Below, in pieces: positions 26,544 to 36,203 of a stretch of 64,000 bases of DNA. The number at the start of each line of letters is the position of its first letter. Positions within the stretch are counted from its first letter, which is position 1. The translations under genes and the position numbers were made by a program. The notes beneath the pieces were generated by a model. The model did not search any database. It saw only the letters and a program-made list of their open reading frames with translations, and was not told the DNA's origin. The stretch spans positions 2,522,501 to 2,586,500 of the forward strand of contig NZ_CP068985.1 in NCBI RefSeq assembly GCF_019397265.1, read 5' to 3'. Source of the stretch: Nonomuraea coxensis DSM 45129 (GTDB taxonomy: Bacteria > Actinomycetota > Actinomycetes > Streptosporangiales > Streptosporangiaceae).

Positions 26544-27343
26544 GAGGGGACCGTGACGTGCGGGACCGTTTCGTACGCCGCCCAGTCGGCGCTGATCGCG
26601 CTCGCCGTCCTCAGCAGCAGCGGCAGGTGCTCGTCGGCGAGCCGCTCCACGGAGGTCTCGGCGGCGTGGGCGTTGACGTTGAGCGCCGCGATGACGTTGC
26701 CGAGCCCGTCGCGCAGCGGCGCGGCCACGCTGCGGATGCCGAGGGCGAGCTCCTCGTCCGTGATCGCCCAGCCCTTGGCGCGGACCTCGCGGAGGGCGGC
26801 GTCCCGCTCGGCCGCGTCGGGCCGCCAGCGCGGCTCGACGCCGGACCGGCTCGGCTCGGCCAGCACCCGGCCGACCTCGTCCGGCGGCAGCGCGGCCAGC
26901 AGCACCTTGCCCAGGGACGTCTGCAGGGCCGGGAAGCGGGTGCCGATCTGCACGGACAGGGTGACGATCTTGGGGACGGAGACGCGGGCGACGTACACGA
27001 TGTCGGAGCCGTCGAGCTGGGCGATCGAGCAGGACTCGCGGGTCTGCGCCACCAGCCGCTCCATGTGCGGCCTGGCCACCTCCCACAGGCCCATCGACCG
27101 GATGTAGGAGACGCCGAGCTCCAGCACGCGGGGTGTGAGCGCGTAGCCGCCCGCCTCGCCGCGCGCGTAGCCGAGCTCCTGGAGGGTGAGCAGGATGCGC
27201 CGGGCGGTGGGCCGGGCGAGGCCGGCCGCGGTGGCCACCTCGGTCAGGGACATGACCGGCCGGCCAGGACGGAAGGCCCTGATCACGTCGAGGCCGCGGG
27301 CCAGCGCCTCGATGAAGTCGGGGCCGGTGTCAGCACGTGCCAT
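26540..27343 (-). CDS. IclR-family transcriptional regulator (PcaR/PobR-like)
   Basis: 267 residues from the ATG at 27343, chosen over an upstream in-frame ATG because GGGAGGGC lies just before it. The winged helix (SLTEVATAAGLARPTARRILLTL, about residues 32-54) precedes the IclR effector domain. SMGLWEVARPHMERL and LPDGLGNVIAALNV-like blocks resemble protocatechuate-type regulators. It probably controls the divergent amidohydrolase and CoA-transferase/LigAB operons through the GGTTGTCCG boxes. Two such boxes lie in its own promoter region (27398-27523), consistent with autoregulation. Confidence 0.88.
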   Translation of the reverse strand: MARADTGPDFIEALARGLDVIRAFRPGRPVMSLTEVATAAGLARPTARRILLTLQELGYARGEAGGYALTPRVLELGVSYIRSMGLWEVARPHMERLVAQTRESCSIAQLDGSDIVYVARVSVPKIVTLSVQIGTRFPALQTSLGKVLLAALPPDEVGRVLAEPSRSGVEPRWRPDAAERDAALREVRAKGWAITDEELALGIRSVAAPLRDGLGNVIAALNVNAHAAETSVERLADEHLPLLLRTASAISADWAAYETVPHVTVPS

Positions 27344-27397
27344 GGAACGCCCTCCCCTGCTCGGATCCCGCCGCTCCGACTCTAGACCGTCGTGGCG

Positions 27398-27523
27398 GGT
27401 TGTCCGCACAGCGGCGGAAGGGGCGGGCGGCGAGCTGCCCGCCCCAGCCGCGGTTACGGGGTGCGGCGAGCAGGGGGCGTCATGGCGGCGGCTCCGTCCG
27501 GTCGGTGTACGGACGGCTGTCCG
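27398..27523. promoter_or_regulatory. Two IclR-type boxes upstream of the IclR gene
   Basis: Site C (27398-27414) is GGTTGTCCGCACAGCGG, sharing its first ten bases with site A at 21395. Site D (27510-27523) is CGGACGGCTGTCCG, the same architecture as the palindrome at 21500-21513. They lie 55 and 167 bp before the regulator start. Site D also lies just past the stop of the cholesterol oxidase gene. The 183-bp interval holds no other gene. Confidence 0.65.
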
Positions 27524-27526
27524 AGA

Positions 27527-29164
<1,638 letters not shown>

Positions 29165-29680
29165 TCACTTCTCTCGACGACGCTCGCCGGCGGGGGACCG
29201 TCCGGCGCCGGGCAGCACGCACGCGGTGTCCAGGCCGAGCACCCGGTTGAGCCGGCCGAAGGCCCACCAGGAGCCGATGCACATGCTCAGCTCGACGATC
29301 TCGGCCTGGCCGTAGCGGGCGGTCATCCGCGCCCAGAACTCCTCGTCCAGGCCGTGGTGGTCGAGGGCGTAGCGCTCGGCGTACTCGGCGGCCAGGCGGG
29401 TGCGCTCGTCGAAGGCGTCCGTGGTGCGCCACTCGGCCAGCGCGTCCAGGAAGCCGTCCTCGACCTTCTCGCCGTCCCGCTCGGTCCGCCAGTCCAGGCA
29501 GAACGCGCACCCGTTGAGCTGGGCGATCCGCAGCCTGGCCGCCTCGAACTCGCGCAGGCCCAGCGTGGTGTGCGCGTACACGGCCAGGGAGAAGCCCGCG
29601 GCGGCCGGGCCGATGCCGGGGACCAGTTCGCCCCACACGTACGCGATCGGGTCCTTGCCCTCGGGAACGTCGACGATCAC
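29165..29680 (-). CDS. Carboxymuconolactone decarboxylase (AhpD-like) family protein
   Basis: 171 residues from a GTG that overlaps the stop of the upstream reductase frame (GTGA). The family CxxC is present (LNGCAFCLDWR). The fourth position after the second Cys is Arg where many AhpD/CMD proteins have the proton-relay His, so peroxidase activity may be altered. A second conserved helix (GQAEIVELSMCIGSWWAFGRLNRVL) follows. It might act as a small peroxidase dealing with H2O2 from the neighbouring cholesterol oxidase; that role is inference from position only. Confidence 0.8.
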   Translation of the reverse strand: MIVDVPEGKDPIAYVWGELVPGIGPAAAGFSLAVYAHTTLGLREFEAARLRIAQLNGCAFCLDWRTERDGEKVEDGFLDALAEWRTTDAFDERTRLAAEYAERYALDHHGLDEEFWARMTARYGQAEIVELSMCIGSWWAFGRLNRVLGLDTACVLPGAGRSPAGERRREK

Positions 29681-30550
29681 GGGCGCTTCCTTCCGAGTCG
29701 GCCCGTCGCGGGGCGGAGCGGCACGTCGAGCGCGTCGTACAGGCCGGGCTCGGCCGCCGCCAGCCAGTCGATCGCGTTGACCAGGCGGCCGGCGGCGGTC
29801 GCGTTGCCGCCCGCGGCGCGGTTGCCGCCCTCGTCGGTGGCCTCCACCGTCACCTCGATGCGCGGGCTGCCCTCGATGATCACCCGGTGCGCGCCGTCGC
29901 CGCCCGCCGGGGGCGCGGGCCATCAGGCGCACCTGGCCGCCCCACACCATGGTCGGGACGGTGGGGGCGATCATCGGCGGCTCGTAGTCCATCGGCCGGC
30001 CCATGCCGACCAGGTCGCGGACGGAGTCCGGCTGGTCGTAGGCGGTGTAGTCGAAGATCTCCTGGCAGCGTACGACGTCCACGGTGGCGCCGAGGCCGCT
30101 GATCAGGAGCGGCAGGACGTCGTTGCCCCAGCCGGGGTCCACGCCCGACACGAACAGCGAGCCGCCGCCCTCCTCGATCGCGGCCAGCACCCGCGCGCGC
30201 AGCTCGGGCGGGGCGTTGCGCTGGTCGTACAGGGCGTACAGGGACGGGGTGACGACGACGGCGCCGGCGCGGACCGCGCGCAGGACGTCGGCCAGCGCGT
30301 CGTCGGGGCGGATGTCGCCGGAGGCGGCGTAGACGACCGCGCGGGGGCGGGCGGCGAGGACGGCGTCCACGTCGGTGGTCGCCGCCACGCCGAGATCGTG
30401 GCCGAGGCCGCTCAGGGGTCCGGCGTCGCGGCCGGCCTTGGCGGGGTCGTGGACGAGGACGGCGGCCAGCTCAAGGCCGGGATGCGCCTCGACGGCGCGG
30501 ATGGCGGCGCGGCCGACGTTGCCGGTCCCCCAGATCACGGTGGACACCAT
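29677..30550 (-). pseudogene. NAD-binding dihydrodipicolinate-reductase-like gene, frameshifted by an internal deletion
   Basis: The 5' part (30550 to about 29915) encodes a normal reductase start (TVIWGTGNVGRAAIRAVEAH) through to TMVWGGQVRLMA. The 3' part continues in another frame (about 29920 to 29677) with AHRVIIEGSPRIEVTVEAT and NATAAGRLVNAIDWLA. The total is 874 bases, not a multiple of three and about 70 codons short of full-length relatives as I recall them. The break sits at TGGCCCGCGCC (29912-29922). Either this is a real deletion between short direct repeats or an assembly error. The intact family is found in steroid and lipid gene clusters. Confidence 0.7.
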
Positions 30551-30561
30551 GGGCGGAGCGT

Positions 30562-30575
30562 AGCAAGCGCTTGGT
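30562..30575. promoter_or_regulatory. KstR2-like operator
   Basis: AGCAAGCGCTTGGT fits the 14-bp KstR2 consensus AnCAAGnnCTTGnT at every defined position. It lies 11 bp before the start codon of the reductase-CMD-cholesterol oxidase unit. KstR2 is the TetR regulator of late cholesterol-ring catabolism in mycobacteria and relatives. Other TetR repressors use similar CAAGCGCTTG sites. Confidence 0.6.
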
Positions 30576-30841
30576 TAACTGTATAGATGGGATCACGACG
30601 GCGCCCGGGCGACGGTGAAGGAGGCGGGCGCCGAGAGGGCGGCGCCGAGGGGTGGTTCCGTGATGGTGCAGGGGCAGGGTGCGGCGGGGTGGGGGACGCG
30701 CCCCGCAGCCGGCGCGGACACCCCGCCTCGCGTGACCTGCCCCTGCGACCGGCCGCCGTCTCCCCGGTGACGTTCGCGCCGGGCCGCCGTCCCGACCTGC
30801 GTGGCGCTGATCGGGCCGTGGCTGGTCGCCCGAGTCTGCGA

Positions 30842-30875
30842 CCTCTCGCCGGAGAAGTCAATGGCCGGCGAGAGG
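30842..30875 (-). terminator. Inverted repeat after the lipoprotein gene
   Basis: Perfect 11-base arms (CCTCTCGCCGG / CCGGCGAGAGG) with a 12-base loop start 2 bases past the lipoprotein stop. No T-tract follows. In the rest of the 326-bp interval 30551-30876 I see nothing beyond the KstR2-like box at 30562; no open frame there looks like a gene. Confidence 0.6.
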
Positions 30876-30876
30876 G

Positions 30877-31455
30877 TCAGGAGGTGGGCGACGGCGAGGT
30901 CCCCAGCGTGCCGGTGGGTGAGGCGGCGGGTGAGGCGGTGGGCGAGCCGGAAGGGAAGCCGGTCGGGGAGCCCGGGGGCGAGACGCCGGGCGACGGCGTC
31001 AGGTGGGCGTACGTGCCGGTCCTCTCCATGACCGGCACCTGGAGCCGCACCGGCGAGGCCCCGGTGAAGGTGAACGTCATCGCCACCGTGCCGCCGCGCA
31101 CCCCGGTCACCGTCGCGATGGGCCGCTCGCCGGTGCCGACGGGCTGGTTCGGCGGCACCGTGATGGGCCCGGGCAGCTGCACCGAACCGCCGCCTTCGAC
31201 GGTGATGCGTTCGAGCTGGGCCGATTTGTGCCCGTTGTTGATGAGCACTCCGTACAGGTGGTTCTCCTGGGAGGGCACGGCCGGGTCGGAGGCGCCGACC
31301 AGCAGCATGTTGCGCAGGTGGAGGGTCTGGCTCGCGTCGGCGTCGGCGCCGTCGCTCTGCGGCGCGTGCTGCGCGGTGTCGATGGTCGCCACCGTGCATC
31401 CGGCGCTCAGGGCCGCCAGGGCCATCACGGACACGGCAACGGCGATGGAACGCAT
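30877..31455 (-). CDS. Hypothetical lipoprotein
   Basis: 192 residues from the ATG at 31455. A signal peptide ends in a clear lipobox (LSAGC). The body has a beta-sandwich-like pattern (LYGVLINNGHKSAQLERITVEGG) that resembles small actinobacterial lipoproteins with a copper-chaperone-like or immunoglobulin-like fold; I cannot assign a function. The last 40 residues are a Pro/Ser/Thr/Gly repeat (SPTGFPSGSPTASPAASPTG), probably disordered and spanning the cell wall. A hairpin terminator follows directly. Confidence 0.72.
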   Translation of the reverse strand: MRSIAVAVSVMALAALSAGCTVATIDTAQHAPQSDGADADASQTLHLRNMLLVGASDPAVPSQENHLYGVLINNGHKSAQLERITVEGGGSVQLPGPITVPPNQPVGTGERPIATVTGVRGGTVAMTFTFTGASPVRLQVPVMERTGTYAHLTPSPGVSPPGSPTGFPSGSPTASPAASPTGTLGTSPSPTS

Positions 31456-31534
31456 CGCGGGGCCCCCTCTCGGCACGGGATCACGTTCCGCAACTACCCG
31501 CGCACCCAGCGTTGAATCAGCCGGAGGGGCGGCG

Positions 31535-32368
31535 TCACCTCAGCCACCGGTCGAGGAAGCCGATCAGGGTGCGGGCCAGCGCCACCCGGTGGTCGGCGAG
31601 GGCGTGGTCGGTGTCGAGGACGAGGTGTTCGAGCAGGCCGCCGGGCCGGGCCCCGTACGCCTCGACCAGGGGCAGGTGGTGGACCTCGGGCGGGGCGACG
31701 GTGTCGCGGCCCGCGCCGACGAGCAGGACCGGGCGCCCGGCCAGCCGGTCGGCGAGGCCCCTCAGGCTGTAGGCGTCGCCGGCCGCCAGCATCTCGGCCA
31801 CCAGGTCCTCGGCGCTGGTGCCGGCCAGCGGCAGCAGCTCGTCCCGCCACGCCTCGGTGTAGGAGGCGGCGAGCGCGGGGTCGGCGCGGCAGGCGGCGGC
31901 GGCCGCCCCGAAGTCGAAGCCCGCCATCGACCCGGCGGCGGCCACCGCCGGCAGCGCGGCCGCGGTCATGAGCGCGGCGAACCCGCCCGCGCTGTGCCCG
32001 GCCACGGCCAGCCGGTCGGGGTCCAGGCGCCAGGCGGCGGCGGTCGCGGGGTCGCGGAGCGCCGCCACGGCCGCCGCTGCGTCCTCCAGCACGTGCGCCC
32101 AGGACCACGATCCGCCGGCGCCCCACGAGCCGCGGTAGTGGAACACGAGGGACGCGTACCCGGCCCGGCGGGCGGCGTGCGCCAGGTCGAAGTTGCGCTC
32201 GTTGCCGGGGAAGCCGTGCAGCAGGATCAGTACGGGGTGCGGGCCGTCCCCGGCGGGCACGTGCAGGACGCCGGGCAGTGGCGTGCCCGCGCTGTGCACG
32301 GTCAGCGGGACCGTGGCCGCGCGCGGGCCGGGCACGTCGAGGGGGTCGGTGATGAGCGGGTCGGCCAC
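31535..32368 (-). CDS. Alpha/beta hydrolase (dienelactone-hydrolase-like)
   Basis: 277 residues. LILLHGFPGNERNF carries the oxyanion loop; GHSAGG holds the nucleophilic Ser; the catalytic Asp and His are likely in VGAGRDTVAPP and DTDHALADH. It is a cytosolic serine hydrolase of the BAAT/DLH-like group acting on esters or thioesters; substrate unknown. It diverges from the SRPBCC gene across 95 bp that contain the palindrome ACCGATCGGT. Confidence 0.82.
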   Translation of the reverse strand: MADPLITDPLDVPGPRAATVPLTVHSAGTPLPGVLHVPAGDGPHPVLILLHGFPGNERNFDLAHAARRAGYASLVFHYRGSWGAGGSWSWAHVLEDAAAAVAALRDPATAAAWRLDPDRLAVAGHSAGGFAALMTAAALPAVAAAGSMAGFDFGAAAAACRADPALAASYTEAWRDELLPLAGTSAEDLVAEMLAAGDAYSLRGLADRLAGRPVLLVGAGRDTVAPPEVHHLPLVEAYGARPGGLLEHLVLDTDHALADHRVALARTLIGFLDRWLR

Positions 32369-32463
32369 GGGTGCTCCCTACGATGGTACCGATCGGTTCG
32401 AGGAGGAGCGTAGCACCGCGGCGGGATGCTCCCACGAAGCGGGCGAAACGTAGCATCGGGGGC

Positions 32464-32940
32464 GTGTCTTCGTGTTTCGAAGTCGTGACCCTCATCCACG
32501 CCCCGCCCGAGCTCGTCTTCGACGCCTCGCTGTCGGTCGAGGTCCACACCACCTCCATGACCGCCTCCCGCGAACGGGCCGTCGCCGGCGTCACCTCCGG
32601 CCGGCTCGGCCCCGGCGACCGGGTGACCTGGCGGGCCAGGCACTTCGGCGTCCCGTGGCGGATGACGTCGCTGATCAGCGGCTACGACCGGCCCGCGTAC
32701 TTCATGGACGAGCAGGTGACGGGCCCGTTCCGCCGGTGGCGGCACGCGCACCACTTCGTTCTCGCGCCCGACGAGGAGGGCACGGTCATGCGGGACGTCG
32801 TCGACTTCGCCGCGCCCGCCGGGCCGCTCGGCGCCGCGGCGGAGGCCCTGGTGCTGCGCCGCTACCTGACGCGCCTCATCCTGCTCCGCAACGCGCACCT
32901 CAAGCGGATCACCGAGGAGGCGGCCACCCCGCGCGACTGA
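32464..32940 (+). CDS. SRPBCC (START/Bet v1-like) family protein
   Basis: 158 residues from a GTG. The pattern FEVVTLIHAPPELVFDASLS, then GDRVTWRARHFGVPWRMTS and VTGPFRRWRHAHHFV, is typical of actinobacterial polyketide-cyclase/START-like proteins that bind hydrophobic ligands. The TAGCAT at 32451-32456 sits 7 bases before the GTG, so the mRNA may be leaderless. The function is not predictable. The downstream CoA-transferase is on the other strand. Confidence 0.75.
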   Translation: MSSCFEVVTLIHAPPELVFDASLSVEVHTTSMTASRERAVAGVTSGRLGPGDRVTWRARHFGVPWRMTSLISGYDRPAYFMDEQVTGPFRRWRHAHHFVLAPDEEGTVMRDVVDFAAPAGPLGAAAEALVLRRYLTRLILLRNAHLKRITEEAATPRD

Positions 32941-32980
32941 CGGCAGCGGCGCTCGGCACGGCGGCTCGGCTCGGCGGCGC

Positions 32981-34171
32981 TCAGCCGATCACGCCGTCCG
33001 CGCGCAGGGCCGCGACCTCCGACGGCGGCAGGTCCAGCAGCTCGCCCAGCACCGTCTCCGCGTCGCCCCCCAGCTCGGGGGCGGGCTCCGGCGGCGCCTG
33101 CCGGCCGTCCAGCACGAGCGGCGAGCCGGGCGCGAGATGCGGGCCGACGCCCGGCTGCGCCAGCTCGGCCATCAGCGGCTGCCCCGCCAGGTCCGTCGCC
33201 GCCTCCGCGAACGTCCGGTAGTGCGACCACAGCACCGACGTGCCCGCCAGCGCCTTGCCGGCCTCGGCCGCCGTCCGCGCGGCGAACCACGGTGCGAGCA
33301 GCCCGGCCAGCGCCTCCCGGTGCGTGTAGCGGTCGCGGTCGCGGCCGAAGTCGGCCGGCAGCGCCTCCTCCAGCGCCGCCATGACCCGCCCCAGCCCGGT
33401 GACCGCCACCAGGTCGCGCCAGTGCCGCGCGGTGAGCGTGACGACCATGACGCGCCGCCCGTCGGCGGTGCCGAAGTCGCGGCCGAAGTCGCCGTACAGG
33501 TCGTTGCCGATGCGTGGCCTGGCCTCCCCGAGCTGGGCCTGCGCCAGGTAGCCGAGGTTGCCCGCGGTGGCGAGGGCCACGTCGTGCAGGGCGAGCTCGA
33601 CGTGCCGGCCCTCTCCGGTCGCCGCCCGCCGCCGGTCGGCCGCCAGCAGGCCGATCGCCAGGTAGAGGCCGCACGCCACGTCCCAGGCGGGCAGCACGTG
33701 GTTGACCGGCCCGTCGTGCCGCTCAGGGCCGGTCGCGTACGGGAAACCCAGCTCGGCGTTGACCGTGTAGTCCACGGCGCTGCGGCCGTCGCGGTGCCCG
33801 AGCAGCCGCGCGTACACCAGGTCGGGCCGCCGCTCCCGCAGCTCCTCGTACGTCAGCCCCGGCCGCGGCGGCGCGTTGGTCACCAGCGTGCCGGCCGCGG
33901 CGGCGAGCCCGGCGACCAGCTCACGGCCGCGGGCCGAGCGCAGGTCCACGGTGAGCGAGCGCTTGCCCTTGTTGAGCCCCGCCCAGTAGAGGCTGCGGCC
34001 GGAGGGCGCGAGCGGCCAGCGCCCGATGTCGGGGCCGCCGCCGATCGGATCCACCCGTACGACGTCCGCGCCGAGCTGCGCCAGCGTCATCCCGCCGAGC
34101 GGCGCGGCGACGAAGCTCGACAGCTCGACCACCCGCAGCCCGGCCAGCGGGGCCGTCCGATCATCGATCAC
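32981..34171 (-). CDS. CaiB/BaiF-family CoA-transferase (second copy)
   Basis: 396 residues, standard family length. The diagnostic start (GLRVVELSSFVAAPLGGMTLAQLGADVVRVD) and GLNKGKRSLTVDLRSARGRE are present, with the catalytic Asp in LPAWDVACGLY. It resembles alpha-methylacyl-CoA racemase/CoA-transferase paralogues used in branched-chain or steroid side-chain metabolism, but is clearly a different paralogue from the one at 21.5 kb. It appears to be a single-gene unit. A racemase function cannot be excluded. Confidence 0.88.
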   Translation of the reverse strand: MIDDRTAPLAGLRVVELSSFVAAPLGGMTLAQLGADVVRVDPIGGGPDIGRWPLAPSGRSLYWAGLNKGKRSLTVDLRSARGRELVAGLAAAAGTLVTNAPPRPGLTYEELRERRPDLVYARLLGHRDGRSAVDYTVNAELGFPYATGPERHDGPVNHVLPAWDVACGLYLAIGLLAADRRRAATGEGRHVELALHDVALATAGNLGYLAQAQLGEARPRIGNDLYGDFGRDFGTADGRRVMVVTLTARHWRDLVAVTGLGRVMAALEEALPADFGRDRDRYTHREALAGLLAPWFAARTAAEAGKALAGTSVLWSHYRTFAEAATDLAGQPLMAELAQPGVGPHLAPGSPLVLDGRQAPPEPAPELGGDAETVLGELLDLPPSEVAALRADGVIG

Positions 34172-34311
34172 GCCCCAGACCCTACGCCGGGGCGCCGGGG
34201 TACGGCATCGGCGAAGCTTCTCTACGGAAAAGTCGTTCGTGTATTGTTCCTCGCGGTTACCGTGGAACCGCCGGGTCCCCCCGGTCCTACGACGCGGGCA
34301 GGGAGGCAGTG

Positions 34312-34686
34312 ATGACGCGGGCGCTGCATCCGCTCCGGGAGAGCGGCGACACGCTCGCCGAGCACCTGCTCCACGTCGATCCCCTCCTCCGCGTCACCTG
34401 CGCCGTCCGGTCCGGCCCCTCGCTGGTCCGGATCGTCGGCGAGATCGACCGCAGCAACGGCGCCGAGCTGCTGCGCACGCTGGAGCAGGCCCGGCGGATC
34501 GACGACGAGCTCGTCGTCGACGTCGGCGGGGTCAGCTTCACCGACGTCAGCGGCGTGCGGGCGCTCGCGGCGTTCGCCGGGGCGGGCCGCGCGGTCGTCC
34601 GCGACGTCCCCCACCAGATGGGCCGGCTGATGCGGCTCGCGGGGATCCCCGCGTTCGGCGAGCCGGACGGGCGCTCCGGGGCGTGA
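34312..34686 (+). CDS. STAS-domain anti-sigma-factor antagonist
   Basis: 124 residues from the ATG at 34312, with GGAGG five bases upstream. LVRIVGEIDRSNGAELLRTL and LVVDVGGVSFTDVSGVRALAAF form the STAS fold; the Ser in DVSG is the usual phosphorylation site. It would bind an anti-sigma kinase when unphosphorylated and free a stress sigma factor. A SpoIIE-type phosphatase lies at 16 kb, but its true partners may be elsewhere. It may be cotranscribed with the DUF2243 gene 29 bp downstream. A TATTGT in the upstream AT-rich stretch could be its -10. Confidence 0.85.
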   Translation: MTRALHPLRESGDTLAEHLLHVDPLLRVTCAVRSGPSLVRIVGEIDRSNGAELLRTLEQARRIDDELVVDVGGVSFTDVSGVRALAAFAGAGRAVVRDVPHQMGRLMRLAGIPAFGEPDGRSGA

Positions 34687-34715
34687 GCCGCCGCCCGCCG
34701 GGTAGGCGGGGCGCC

Positions 34716-35264
34716 ATGGCGGAGGAGAGAAGGGCCGGCGACGACCGGCGGCGCGTCATGCTGCCCGGGGTGGTGCTCGGGATCGGGCTCGGCGGGTTCG
34801 TCGACGGGATCCTGCTGCACCAGATCCTGCAGTGGCACCACATGCTGAGCAGCACGGACACCGACAACATCGGCGTGCGCGACTATCCGGTGACCACCGT
34901 GCCCGGGCTCCGGATGAACACCCTCTGGGACGGCCTGTTCCACGCGGTCACCTGGATCGCGGTGCTGACCGGCATCGGGCTGCTGTACTCCCGCGTCACC
35001 GCCTCGCGCGGGCGGGTGTGGCGCTCGCGGGCGCTGTGGGGCTGGATCCTCGCGGGGTGGGGGCTGTTCAACCTGGTGGAGGGCGTCGTGGACCACCACC
35101 TGCTGGGCATCCACCACGTGCGGACCGGGCCCGGCCAGCTCGCCTGGGACCTCGGGTTCCTGGTGTTCGGCGCGCTGCTCGTGGTCGCCGGCTGGGGCCT
35201 GCAGCGCGGGGCGCCGGTCGTCGACCTGTGCGAGCCGCGCACGGCGGACGGCCCCCGGCGGTGA
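34716..35264 (+). CDS. DUF2243 membrane protein
   Basis: 182 residues with four predicted membrane helices. Conserved DUF2243 features are visible: GFVDGILLHQILQWHHMLS with paired histidines, NTLWDGLFHAVTW and NLVEGVVDHHLLGIHHVR. The His-rich membrane-edge motifs suggest metal or haem binding, unproven. The ATG at 34716 was chosen as the start of recognisable sequence. Its stop overlaps the GTG of the CtaG-like gene (GTGA), so the two are coupled, a pairing common in actinobacteria. Confidence 0.85.
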   Translation: MAEERRAGDDRRRVMLPGVVLGIGLGGFVDGILLHQILQWHHMLSSTDTDNIGVRDYPVTTVPGLRMNTLWDGLFHAVTWIAVLTGIGLLYSRVTASRGRVWRSRALWGWILAGWGLFNLVEGVVDHHLLGIHHVRTGPGQLAWDLGFLVFGALLVVAGWGLQRGAPVVDLCEPRTADGPRR

Positions 35265-36037
35265 CGCACCAGCACGAGCACGCCGCCACCGTCGCAAGTG
35301 CCGTTCCTGTGCTGCTGCTCGCCCTGGCGCTCGCCGGCGGCCACCTCGTGGCCGCCGCGCGGACGCCGGGCTGGAGCCGGTGGCGGGCGGCGGCGTTCAC
35401 CGGCGGGGCGGCGCTGGCCGCGTTCGCGCTCACCGGGCCGCTCGCCGCGTACGCCGCCGCCGACTTCCGCGGGCACATGGTCCAGCACCTGCTGGTGGCC
35501 ATGATCGCGCCGCTGGGGCTGGTGCTCGGCGCGCCGGTGACCCTGCTTCTGCGCGCGCTGCCCCGCCCGTACGCGCGCCGCCTCGGCCGGCTGCTGCGCG
35601 CCCGCGTCCCGCACCTGCTGGCGCACCCGGTCACCGCGCTCGTGCTGAGCACCGGCGGGATGATCGCGCTCTACTGCACGCCGCTCTACCGCGCCGCCAT
35701 GGTCACGCCGTGGCTGCACGCGCTGGTGCACGCGCACTTCCTGGTGTCGGGATGTCTGTTCGCGTGGGCGATCGCCGGGCCGGATCCCGCGCCGCGCCGC
35801 CCTTCGGTGCCGGCGCGGCTGGTGGTGCTGGGCGTGGCCGTCGCGGCGCACGCCGGGCTCTCCCAGCTCATGTACGCGGGGCTCTGGGTGGACCTGCCGG
35901 TGCCGGCCGCGCAGCGTACCGGCGCCGCCGAGATCATGTACTACGGCGGCGACCTCGCCGAGCTCCTGCTGGCGGCCGTCCTGGTGGCCGGTTGGCGGCC
36001 GGGGAGGAGCGTCGCGTACGCCCGGCAGCCGGCTTAA
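35261..36037 (+). CDS. CtaG-like cytochrome c oxidase assembly family membrane protein
   Basis: 258 residues from a GTG overlapping the previous stop. About seven membrane helices are seen. HMVQHLLVAMIAPLGLVLGAP is the hallmark of the caa3_CtaG family, and conserved His residues recur (HALVHAHFLVSGCLF). Bacillus CtaG is needed for caa3 oxidase assembly and relatives take part in copper handling. Coupled with DUF2243, it may act in copper or haem insertion into respiratory enzymes. The final bases of its stop overlap the decayed TetR fragment on the other strand. Confidence 0.85.
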   Translation: MTHQHEHAATVASAVPVLLLALALAGGHLVAAARTPGWSRWRAAAFTGGAALAAFALTGPLAAYAAADFRGHMVQHLLVAMIAPLGLVLGAPVTLLLRALPRPYARRLGRLLRARVPHLLAHPVTALVLSTGGMIALYCTPLYRAAMVTPWLHALVHAHFLVSGCLFAWAIAGPDPAPRRPSVPARLVVLGVAVAAHAGLSQLMYAGLWVDLPVPAAQRTGAAEIMYYGGDLAELLLAAVLVAGWRPGRSVAYARQPA

Positions 36038-36198
36038 CCAGGCCCCCGCCAGGAGCGCGGGCCGGCGCCGTGCAGCAGGGTGTCGATGATGCGGGCGGCG
36101 AGGGCGTCCGGGTCGGCGCCGTCCGCACTCCCGTGCAGGGACTCCCCGATGAGCGCGTAGTAGACCCGGCGCACCCAGTCGAGATCGGCCGCTAGGAG
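36034..36198 (-). pseudogene. C-terminal remnant of a TetR-family regulator
   Basis: Minus-strand reading gives ADLDWVRRVYYALIGESLHG, then a gap-rich loop, then DPDALAARIIDTLLHGAGPR and a TAA at 36034. This is the usual final 50 residues of a TetR effector domain. No HTH-containing N-terminal part exists upstream; the frame runs into the start of the SDR fragment. It is a decayed gene. Confidence 0.6.
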
Positions 36199-36203
36199 GA
36201 ACC

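Noticed and set aside
29165..30550. Natural fusion of a reductase and a CMD protein
   Set aside because: The linker is a frameshifted Arg/Gly-rich reading. The correct reductase C-terminus lies in another frame with its own stop at 29677, overlapping the CMD start.
30551..30876. Small coding gene in the gap
   Set aside because: Open frames there have no ribosome binding site, motif or conserved-looking sequence; only an operator and a hairpin are supported.
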